From Pseudomonadota bacterium (lineage in GTDB: Bacteria > Myxococcota_A > Polyangia > Polyangiales > Polyangiaceae), in NCBI GenBank assembly GCA_023418705.1, contig JAEZYZ010000502.1, positions 1 to 7,214 of the forward strand: 7,214 nucleotides of DNA. The letters are read 5' to 3'. Both the position numbers and the translations under genes were made by a program. The stretch's first letter is position 1; each line of letters begins with the position of its first letter. Positions 1 through 6,954 of this stretch are shown here, piece after piece. The notes below the pieces were generated by a model. The model did not search any database. It had not been told where the DNA came from and saw only the letters and a list, made by a program, of their open reading frames with translations.

Positions 1-870
<870 letters not shown>

Positions 871-1029
871 GAATCCTTCGGCGAGCCGCGCAGCAGGCTA
901 ACTGCCGCTCGACCGCCATACTCTTCACTATCTTTCGCTTCTACCGACCGTCACCCCTCAGGGGATCCGAGGAGCGGGTCGGCGATTGCGAGGACCCACG
1001 CGATCTGTCGATCGCGGGTATAGGACTCA

Positions 1030-1043
1030 GTTTTCAAGGACCG
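1030..1043 (-). promoter_or_regulatory. boxA-like rRNA antitermination element
   Basis: On the minus strand the leader reads CGGTCCTTGAAAAC here, close to the boxA/nut sequences found in many rRNA leaders (E. coli boxA is TGCTCTTTAACAA). In known systems boxA RNA binds NusB-NusE (S10) and helps RNA polymerase resist termination through the untranslated rRNA. Its position, about 30-40 bases after the inferred start and before 16S, fits that role. No boxB or boxC was identified. Confidence 0.6.
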
Positions 1044-1045
1044 AG

Positions 1046-1061
1046 GGGAACTTGCGTTCCC
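1046..1061 (-). other. leader hairpin with GCAA tetraloop
   Basis: On the minus strand the RNA reads GGGAAC-GCAA-GTTCCC, a perfect 6-bp stem closed by a GNRA-type tetraloop. It lies just upstream of the boxA-like element, close to the inferred transcript 5' end. GNRA loops are stable and are common protein or RNA docking sites. The role here is unknown; it could be a boxB-like or 5'-protective structure. Confidence 0.6.
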
Positions 1062-1076
1062 GATTCGGGGGCGGAG

Positions 1077-1122
1077 ACAGTAGAGCTTCTCGAGGTGGCC
1101 GTCAACGATTTTTTTCGTTTTG
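1077..1122 (-). promoter_or_regulatory. rRNA promoter proximal to 16S (P2) with UP-like A-tract
   Basis: Reading the minus strand, an A-rich tract (1106-1122, with seven consecutive A) lies directly upstream of a -35 TTGACG (1100-1105). A 17-base spacer follows, then a -10 TACTGT (1077-1082) and a GC-rich discriminator. The inferred start is near 1070. The A-tract position matches UP elements that bind the RNA polymerase alpha C-terminal domains, and the GC-rich discriminator is typical of growth-rate-controlled rRNA promoters. The -35 is strong; the -10 matches consensus only at its key T, A and last T. Confidence 0.65.
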
Positions 1123-1497
1123 GCCTCGGTGCCCTTTCGCTTCGGTTTCGCCTCGGCGAAGTGGCACCTTCGGGGACGGCAGCCTTTGCTAGCTCGTCTG
1201 TCCCGCAGGACCCGGGTTGGTGGTTTGATGCCCTTTCGAGGTCGCCGAGGCGGCCTCCGCGGGGGCTTTCCCGGCCAACGCGGCCCCGGTCAGCGCCGGG
1301 GGAGCGGGTATATGGCCGAGGTTCTTCTGCCGCGCAAGTGTTTTTGTTCGCGGCGATCCTCTTCGAACGTAACCCTCGAGATAATCGGGAGATTCCCGGC
1401 GTTTTCGTTTTCGCACGGCGGGCCCTTTTGGGGGCGGACCGGCGAGCAAGGCGGCGTCCAGGGGCTCCGAAGCACGAGAGGAGGCACCGAAGCGACC
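1123..1497 (-). other. gene-free upstream region of the rRNA operon
   Basis: About 375 bases separate the rRNA-proximal promoter from the end of the Roadblock-like gene. I see no convincing coding frame. Besides the candidate P1 promoter, it holds nested inverted repeats at 1128-1168 (GGTGCC/GGCACC arms around TTCGCC/GGCGAA), a short CGGGA/TCCCG repeat near 1386-1399 and a second A-tract pair (AAAACGAAAACG on the minus strand, around 1400-1411). No hairpin followed by a T-run is visible, so no intrinsic terminator for the upstream operon can be called. Confidence 0.6.
1309..1347 (-). promoter_or_regulatory. second candidate rRNA promoter (P1)
   Basis: On the minus strand a candidate -35 TTGCGC (1332-1337), a 17-base spacer and a -10 CATATA (1309-1314) are followed by a very GC-rich discriminator. 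An A-rich stretch (ACAAAAACAC, 1338-1347) lies just upstream of the -35, as in an UP element. Tandem promoters are common for rRNA operons. The hexamers are weaker than those of the proximal promoter, so this is a candidate only. Confidence 0.4.
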
Positions 1498-2145
1498 TCA
1501 CAACGGCAGGTCGTCGGAGTACCAGCGGCCGGGGGGCTCTCGGACCAGGGTGAGCTCGGGGCCGGTCGCCAGACGAACGCGGTAGGCGATCTCTCGGCTG
1601 CCTTCTGGGGCGGCCAAGCGGCCGATCACCTCCAAGGGGCACCAGGAGCCGTCGACCCAGACCGCCGCGGGCCGGCGCGGGTCGCCGGGGTCGGTCTTGA
1701 CCTCGAGGCTCGCCCAACGTTCGAAAGCCCGCCTTTCCGGGCCGACTTCGGCGAGCCCAGCCTCCTCTGCCAGGTCCCGGGCCGCCTCGGCCAAGGCGCG
1801 GTGTGACGGCAGAAAACAGTGGCGGAGCAGGACCGCGACCAACACGTACCCGTCACTCAGCGCCATCGCGGCGAAGCTGCGGCGCGCGCTGCGCACGACG
1901 AGCAGCCGAGTGTCGCGCCAGTCCGCCACCTGGCTCCGTTCCAAGGTCGCCAGCACCAGCTGCCACTCGGCGGCAGCGATCTTCACCTCGAACGGGTCGA
2001 CCGTGCCCGCGTAGTCCACCGTCTCCCCTTCCTGGTCGACCAGCGCCGCGGCGCGCGCCCCCGTCGCATCACAGAAGCGCATCAAAATAGCGCTGAAGGG
2101 GCTGGCGTGTTGATCGCGCACGGCGATGGCGCGCCGGCCGCTCAT
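1498..2145 (-). CDS. Roadblock/LC7-like domain protein
   Basis: This is a 215-aa soluble protein with no signal peptide or membrane segment. Residues about 14-128 resemble the Roadblock/LC7 fold: an N-terminal helix, then strands with a small-residue-rich ARAAALVDQEG turn, a long helix around 52-70, a strand (LLVVRS), and a hydrophobic strand (YVLVAVLL) before a final helix to about 128. Roadblock proteins usually bind and regulate small Ras-like GTPases or act in polarity and motility; bacterial copies are frequent in Myxococcota. A C-terminal region (about 140-215, with WVDGSW and RWYSDDLPL) is not recognised. The start codon overlaps the upstream parvulin stop by four bases (ATGA), which fixes the start and suggests translational coupling. 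No MglA-like GTPase is seen in the window. The family call is from overall pattern, not a search, so it is moderate. Confidence 0.6.
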   Translation of the reverse strand: MSGRRAIAVRDQHASPFSAILMRFCDATGARAAALVDQEGETVDYAGTVDPFEVKIAAAEWQLVLATLERSQVADWRDTRLLVVRSARRSFAAMALSDGYVLVAVLLRHCFLPSHRALAEAARDLAEEAGLAEVGPERRAFERWASLEVKTDPGDPRRPAAVWVDGSWCPLEVIGRLAAPEGSREIAYRVRLATGPELTLVREPPGRWYSDDLPL

Positions 2146-3065
2146 GAGCCCAGCCGCACCTTGCTCGTCAGCGCGTCGACCGCGCGATCGACCTGGATCT
2201 CGGTGCCGGATCGAAGCCGCTCGAGCAACGCTCGCTCGGCTCGGGCGGCCCGCCGCGCCATCACCTCCGGGCGGAGCGTCCGCTCGAGCTCGCCCCGGGG
2301 GACTCTCTGCTCCGGCAGCCGCTCTTCGAGCAGGATGACGTGATAGCCGAATTTCGTTCGCACCACGGGGCTCTGCTCACCGACGGTGGTCAGCGAGTGC
2401 GCCGCGCGGGCGAAGTCCAGGTCGAAACGTTGCGGGCGCTCTTGGGCCGCGTCCGAGTCCGGCACCACCCGTCCGTCGGGGGTGACGGGGGGCAGGCGCT
2501 CGGCGCGCAGCTCGAGACCGCCGGCGTCGAAAGCACGCGCCCTTTCGATGAAGCGGGCCGGGTCGGTTTTCCCCGCGAGCTCTTTAGCCAGGCGCTCGGC
2601 GCTCGCTCGGGCGCGCTCCGCGTCGGGCGGATTCTGGACTCGAACGACCGCATGCACCGTGCGCACGCTTTCGGGCCGGTCGTACGTGGACCACCGCTCG
2701 CGGACGATCTCGTCGATTTCGCCAGGCGTGGGCGGACCCTCCGCTTCGGCGCGCACCAGCAGCTGGCGCAGCAGGGCCCGCGCGAGCGCTGCGCGTTCGA
2801 TGGCCCGCACGCGCCCCGAGTCGGCGAACCGATCGCGCGCCGCCTGCGCGAGCAACGCGTCCCGCACGGCGAGCTCGAGCGCCTGGGCGGCGGAGACTTG
2901 CTGCTGCCGAGCCACGCGTTCGACCGTGTGTCGAGCGACGGCGGCCTGCCCGACCCGAGCCACCTGCCCCACCGGCAAGGAGCCGGCCTGCGTCGGCTGC
3001 TCCGAACGCTCCGATCCCGCGCAACCGACGATCAAGAGCGCCAAGACGGAACGCCGAACCCACAT
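2142..3065 (-). CDS. PpiC-type (parvulin) peptidyl-prolyl isomerase lipoprotein
   Basis: This is a 307-aa exported lipoprotein. It begins with a short basic, then hydrophobic signal peptide ending in the lipobox LIVGC, which makes Cys15 the lipidated residue. A helical N-terminal region (about 34-130) resembles the SurA/PrsA-type chaperone arm. A parvulin domain follows (about 134-250), recognised by VRTVHAVVRV at its start and by F-x-x-AAHSL, QSPVVRTKFGYHVILLEER at its end. A basic, helical tail closes the protein. Parvulins catalyse cis-trans isomerisation of proline bonds and help envelope or outer-membrane proteins fold. I chose the ATG at 3065 over an in-frame start at 3137 because it sits at the signal peptide and overlaps the upstream stop by one base (TGATG). 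The usual GGDLG-like motif in the domain centre is not evident; a longer proline-rich loop (about 181-212) takes its place. The downstream gene overlaps by four bases. Confidence 0.85.
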   Translation of the reverse strand: MWVRRSVLALLIVGCAGSERSEQPTQAGSLPVGQVARVGQAAVARHTVERVARQQQVSAAQALELAVRDALLAQAARDRFADSGRVRAIERAALARALLRQLLVRAEAEGPPTPGEIDEIVRERWSTYDRPESVRTVHAVVRVQNPPDAERARASAERLAKELAGKTDPARFIERARAFDAGGLELRAERLPPVTPDGRVVPDSDAAQERPQRFDLDFARAAHSLTTVGEQSPVVRTKFGYHVILLEERLPEQRVPRGELERTLRPEVMARRAARAERALLERLRSGTEIQVDRAVDALTSKVRLGS

Positions 3066-3247
3066 CACCGAGAGCTCGACTTTGGTCGCAAGAGATCGGT
3101 CGACGACCGCAGCGCCAGCGCCCCGATCACCAGCCAATACAGCGCCAGCAGGTCCTGCTGTGTCTGCAGCGCGCGCACGCCCAGAGAGAACGCCACGGCA
3201 GCGCCCACAAGGAGCAGGATACTGGCAAGATCGACGACTTTGCCCAC
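3065..3247 (-). CDS. small two-helix membrane protein, unrecognised
   Basis: This frame starts at GTG (3247) and encodes 60 aa. It has two hydrophobic segments, about residues 6-26 (LASILLLVGAAVAFSLGV) and 33-47 (LLALYWLVIGALALR), with a short polar QTQQD turn between them and a basic tail (LLRPKSSSR). It should form a helical hairpin in the inner membrane. The same frame stays open upstream to 3598, but that part is arginine/glycine-rich filler overlapping another gene, so the GTG is preferred; a weak GGTAGAG lies just upstream. The stop shares one base with the parvulin start (TGATG), which strongly supports a real, co-translated gene. Function unknown; a role beside the parvulin lipoprotein at the inner membrane is only a guess. 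Confidence 0.7.
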   Translation of the reverse strand: MGKVVDLASILLLVGAAVAFSLGVRALQTQQDLLALYWLVIGALALRSSTDLLRPKSSSR

Positions 3248-3294
3248 GGCTCTACCGCTCGGCCCGCGCCACCCACTAGATCCGGCGCCGGAGG

Positions 3295-3324
3295 AGTGTA
3301 CCCGCAGGCTCGAGGACGATCCAA
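3295..3324 (-). promoter_or_regulatory. candidate promoter of the small membrane protein / parvulin / Roadblock operon
   Basis: On the minus strand TTGGAT (-35, 3319-3324), an 18-base spacer and TACACT (-10, 3295-3300) lie in the 119-base gap between the upstream membrane-protein gene and the GTG at 3247. The -10 matches four of six consensus positions and the -35 three. The predicted 5' untranslated region is about 40 bases. Read-through from the pepA side is an alternative. Confidence 0.4.
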
Positions 3325-3366
3325 CGGATGCGGGGTTCCCGGTGAGAATGGGCCCGCCTCGTGTGC

Positions 3367-4020
3367 TTAGCCGAACAGCGACCAGATCAAACCCAAGCCG
3401 AGCAGCACGCCCAGGCAGGCGAGCGGAACCGCGGCGGCGCTCACACGCGCCCCGGCTTCCGGCCGCGCTGCCTCCGCCGGCAGGTTCGCCGCCAAGCGCG
3501 ACCCCGCCGTCGTGAGCGCAACGGCACAGGTGACGGCGAGCGCGTGCGCCAGCAGCGCGTGGGCTGGGCGCGTGACGGCCCACGCGAGCGCCGCGCACGT
3601 GCCGGCCCCGGCGATCGCCGTCACCAAGATCATCCCCCGCGAGAGCGGCAGCCGCTGCCGCAAGCTGAGGGCGGGACCTTCGATGACTTGCGGGTCGTCC
3701 TCGGGAACTTCGCGGTACTGGCGCACCTCACCCCAGCCCAGAGCGAACAGCGCCCACCCGCCGGCCCCCAGCATGGCCTGCACCGGCTCCAAGCGGGCGA
3801 CGGCGATCAGCGGGCCGAGCGCGATCCAGCAGGCGACGCTCAGCCCCACGAAGCCGTAGAGCGCGACGAGCCCGCCCGCCGCGGTGCCCCGCTTCATCAG
3901 AGCCAACCCGAGCAGCAGCGGGAACGGCGCCGCCACGCCACAGGCGCGAGCGAAGAGGCCCGCCCCGGGCTCGAGCAGCGGAGACAGCACCGTGCTGCCC
4001 CAGGCGTAGAAGCCCGGCAA
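3367..4020 (-). CDS. multi-pass integral membrane protein, unrecognised
   Basis: This is about 217 aa with six likely membrane helices, near residues 21-42, 49-75, 80-97, 129-150, 153-175 and 193-215. A charged cytoplasmic or periplasmic loop of about 30 residues (98-128, EVRQYREVPEDDPQVIEG) divides them three and three. No signal peptide, catalytic motif or known family signature is recognised. The start is uncertain. The first conventional codon is TTG at 4020, with no clear ribosome-binding site. The frame stays open upstream through the end of pepA, where GGAG lies five bases before a CTG (4050) that overlaps the pepA stop as CTGA. The gene follows pepA on the same strand within 27 bases at most and is probably co-transcribed with it. 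Confidence 0.7.
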   Translation of the reverse strand: MPGFYAWGSTVLSPLLEPGAGLFARACGVAAPFPLLLGLALMKRGTAAGGLVALYGFVGLSVACWIALGPLIAVARLEPVQAMLGAGGWALFALGWGEVRQYREVPEDDPQVIEGPALSLRQRLPLSRGMILVTAIAGAGTCAALAWAVTRPAHALLAHALAVTCAVALTTAGSRLAANLPAEAARPEAGARVSAAAVPLACLGVLLGLGLIWSLFG

Positions 4021-4046
4021 GAGGACGTTGACGGACGCGACGGTCC

Positions 4047-5531
4047 TCAGAATTTCTCCACGAAACGCAGGAACGTCAGCGCCGCATGGCCCGTGCCGCC
4101 CTTGGGCACCACGCCGCGGGCGCGGTCGGCCAGCACGGGACCCGCGATGTCACAGTGGATCCAGGGAACGTCGCCGACGAACTCCCGCAAAAATAGCGCC
4201 GCGGTGATGGAGCCGCCCCAGCGCTCGCCGGTGTGCTTGAGGTCGGCGACGTCGCTCTTCAACTGATCGCGCAGCTCCTCGAGCAGCGGCAGCCGCCAAA
4301 AGCTCTCCCCCGCCTCGCCCGCGGCGGCCTCGAGCCGGCGCGCCAGCTTGTCGTCAGCGGCGTAATAGCCCGAGCAGGTCTTCCCGAGCGCGACGACGCA
4401 CGCGCCGGTCAGCGTGGCGGCGTCGATGATGAGATCCGGCTCTAGCCGGCTCGCGTACGTCAGCGCGTCGGCCAGCACCAGCCGACCTTCGGCGTCGGTG
4501 TTGACGATCTCGACCGTCTTTCCGTCGAGCGATCCGAAGACGTCCCCGGGCCGGTAGGCGGCGCCGTCCGGCATGTTCTCCGCCGAACCGATGATGCCGT
4601 GCACCTCGACACCCGGCTTGACCGCCGCCACGGCGGCCATCAGCCCCACGACCGCCGCAGCGCCGCCCATGTCGCTCTTCATCTCGCCCATGCCGGGCGC
4701 CGGCTTGATGCACAGGCCACCGGAGTCGAAGGTGAGCCCCTTGCCGACGAACACCAGCTTCTTTTTCGCGTTCTTCGGCACGTACGACAGGTGAATGAAG
4801 CGCGGCTCGTGCACGCTCCCCTGGCCGACGGCGTAGTGCAGCTTCATGCCCGCCTGCAAAATGCCCTTCTTGTCGAGCACCTTGATCTTGAGCTTGCCGC
4901 GCTGCGCCACCTGCCGGCAGAGCTCCGCGAGCTTCTCGGGGTAGAGCTCGTTCGGGGGCTCGTTGACCGCGTCCCGTGCGATGCCGACGGCTTCCCCCAC
5001 CTGCACGCCGAGCTCGAACGCCCGCTTTTCGGCCGCCAATGCCCGGCCGTCGGGCTTGAACACCGACAGGCGGTCGAGGGGGGTCTTCGGGGCTCGGTCC
5101 CCAGTAAGGTACTTGGTGTAGCGGTAGCTGCCGAGCGCCGCGCCTTCGCCGGCGGCCCGCAGCGGATCGACCCCCGCCTTCTCCGGCAGCAGCAGCGCTG
5201 CGCTGCGGTGGTTGCCGGTGCTGGCCATCCGTGCGCCCGTCGCGACGTAGGCGCGCAGCCGAGCCAGATCGAGCTCGCGCTTCGGCCCCACGCCGATCAG
5301 CGCCACCCGCCCGGCGGGCAGCAGCCGGAGGCTCGGCAGCTCCAGCACCTGCTCGTGTTTTCCCTGGAAATCGGCCTTTTTCGCCAGCGCGGCGAGGGCC
5401 CCGTCGAGGGCGGCGTCCAGATCCGCGAACGCCTTTTGTCGCTCGAGCGGCGTCTGGGTCACGGCGACGATCAAGAGGTCGACTTCCGCGGCGAAGGGGT
5501 CTCCGGTGCTGAGCTGAATCTGCAGGGGCAT
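4047..5531 (-). CDS. pepA: leucyl aminopeptidase (M17, cytosolic aminopeptidase)
   Basis: This 494-aa cytoplasmic enzyme removes N-terminal amino acids, preferentially leucine, from peptides and works as a hexamer with two metal ions per subunit. The N-terminal domain (about 1-160) is variable as usual; the catalytic domain spans about 175-494. Family hallmarks are intact: GKGLTFDSGGLCIKP (263-277) and NTDAEGRLVLADAL (344-357). By alignment with E. coli PepA the metal ligands are Lys264, Asp269, Asp287, Asp346 and Glu348, and the catalytic residues are Lys276 and Arg350, all at a constant offset of six. Length and motif order are normal. Some PepA proteins also bind DNA as regulators; nothing here shows whether this one does. 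The ATG at 5531 gives a natural N-terminus; only a weak GAGAG ribosome-binding site precedes it. It heads the minus-strand gene row and is divergent from the aldolase gene. Confidence 0.95.
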   Translation of the reverse strand: MPLQIQLSTGDPFAAEVDLLIVAVTQTPLERQKAFADLDAALDGALAALAKKADFQGKHEQVLELPSLRLLPAGRVALIGVGPKRELDLARLRAYVATGARMASTGNHRSAALLLPEKAGVDPLRAAGEGAALGSYRYTKYLTGDRAPKTPLDRLSVFKPDGRALAAEKRAFELGVQVGEAVGIARDAVNEPPNELYPEKLAELCRQVAQRGKLKIKVLDKKGILQAGMKLHYAVGQGSVHEPRFIHLSYVPKNAKKKLVFVGKGLTFDSGGLCIKPAPGMGEMKSDMGGAAAVVGLMAAVAAVKPGVEVHGIIGSAENMPDGAAYRPGDVFGSLDGKTVEIVNTDAEGRLVLADALTYASRLEPDLIIDAATLTGACVVALGKTCSGYYAADDKLARRLEAAAGEAGESFWRLPLLEELRDQLKSDVADLKHTGERWGGSITAALFLREFVGDVPWIHCDIAGPVLADRARGVVPKGGTGHAALTFLRFVEKF

Positions 5532-5601
5532 GGGGCTCTCGGGTGCTGGGGCGGGGAGGGTTCGAGCCGCTTTCGGGCAGCAAACCCGCGCGACCGTCGG
5601 G

Positions 5602-5631
5602 ATACTGCCACCCGGAGCGGGTCGGCAGCAA
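5602..5631 (-). promoter_or_regulatory. candidate pepA promoter
   Basis: On the minus strand TTGCTG (5626-5631), an 18-base spacer and CAGTAT (5602-5607) lie about 70 bases upstream of the pepA start, in the divergent intergenic region. Both hexamers are partial matches to the sigma-70 consensus, so this is a tentative call. Confidence 0.3.
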
Positions 5632-5660
5632 CCACCGAGCCCGGCCGCGGCGCCGCCGAT

Positions 5661-5676
5661 GCCCGAAAAATCGGGC
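5661..5676. repeat. inverted repeat in the pepA / aldolase divergent region
   Basis: GCCCGA-AAAA-TCGGGC is a perfect 6-bp inverted repeat around an A4 centre, in an otherwise very GC-rich stretch between the two divergent genes. It could be an operator for a dimeric regulator or a small RNA hairpin. It has no T-run suited to a terminator. It lies upstream of the candidate pepA promoter and about 100 bases upstream of the aldolase start. Confidence 0.45.
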
Positions 5677-5682
5677 TCTGGC

Positions 5683-5696
5683 GCGCGGCGCCGCGC
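5683..5696. repeat. 14-bp perfect GC palindrome
   Basis: GCGCGGCGCCGCGC reads the same on both strands and lies seven bases from the neighbouring inverted repeat. In GC-rich DNA such palindromes also arise by chance, so its significance is unclear. It contains a GGCGCC core, a common restriction/methylation palindrome. Confidence 0.35.
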
Positions 5697-5758
5697 CGAG
5701 CGCCGCTTATCTCCGCCCGGCTCGCGGTTACAACTAGACGGCGGACACGGCTGTTGCT

Positions 5759-5765
5759 AGGGAAG
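5759..5765 (+). promoter_or_regulatory. ribosome-binding site of the aldolase gene
   Basis: AGGGAAG ends seven bases before the ATG at 5773. It is one of the better Shine-Dalgarno matches in the window and supports that start. No equally convincing -35/-10 pair was found upstream; TTACAA and TACAAC around 5728-5734 are weak possibilities. Confidence 0.6.
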
Positions 5766-5772
5766 CGCCGAA

Positions 5773-6846
<1,074 letters not shown>

Positions 6847-6867
6847 AGGCGTCGCTCGTATCGAAAG

Positions 6868-6906
6868 CGGGCGCGTGCCAGAGTTGGCCGCGCCCGTTTT
6901 CGTTTT
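6868..6906 (+). terminator. intrinsic terminator after the aldolase gene
   Basis: A perfect 8-bp GC stem (6868-6875 with 6889-6896) is extended, past one bulged T, by a further 4 bp (6877-6880 with 6885-6888) around a GAGT loop. It is followed by TTTTCGTTTTG. It begins 22 bases after the aldolase stop. This is the clearest Rho-independent terminator in the window and marks the aldolase as a single-gene unit. Confidence 0.85.
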
Positions 6907-6954
6907 GTGCCGGGCGACTCGCAACCGGCGCGAAACTTCCGTATCCTTGCGCGC

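Larger units (their letters stand above)
871..1070 (-). other. rRNA operon leader, structured
   Basis: This is the transcribed leader between the inferred start site (about 1070) and the mature 16S 5' end. It contains no gene. Three hairpins can be drawn: 1046-1061; 999-1005 paired with 1010-1016 (7 bp, 4-base loop); and an outer stem 944-949 with 977-982 enclosing a CCCC/GGGG stem (954-957 with 961-964). A boxA-like element lies at 1030-1043. The bases just upstream of 16S probably form one half of the RNase III processing stem, with its partner beyond the left edge. The boundaries are inferred from the promoter and from alignment to 16S. Confidence 0.7.

Noticed and set aside
1128..1168. 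Nested inverted repeat considered as an intrinsic terminator
   Set aside because: On neither strand is the stem followed by a T-run; on the minus strand it is followed by A-rich promoter sequence.
1034..1806. Open frames on both strands across the rRNA promoter region
   Set aside because: They run through the promoter elements and A-tracts and into the Roadblock-like gene in another frame, with skewed arginine/proline composition and no ribosome-binding site.
2340..3515. Long plus-strand open frame (391 codons) antisense to the parvulin operon
   Set aside because: It is arginine/proline/histidine-rich with no domain pattern and lies opposite a well-supported lipoprotein gene; long antisense frames are expected at this GC content.
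3248..3598. N-terminal extension of the small membrane protein to a 177-codon frame
   Set aside because: The added residues are arginine/glycine/alanine-rich filler overlapping the six-helix membrane protein gene and crossing the likely promoter; the hydrophobic pattern begins only after the GTG at 3247.
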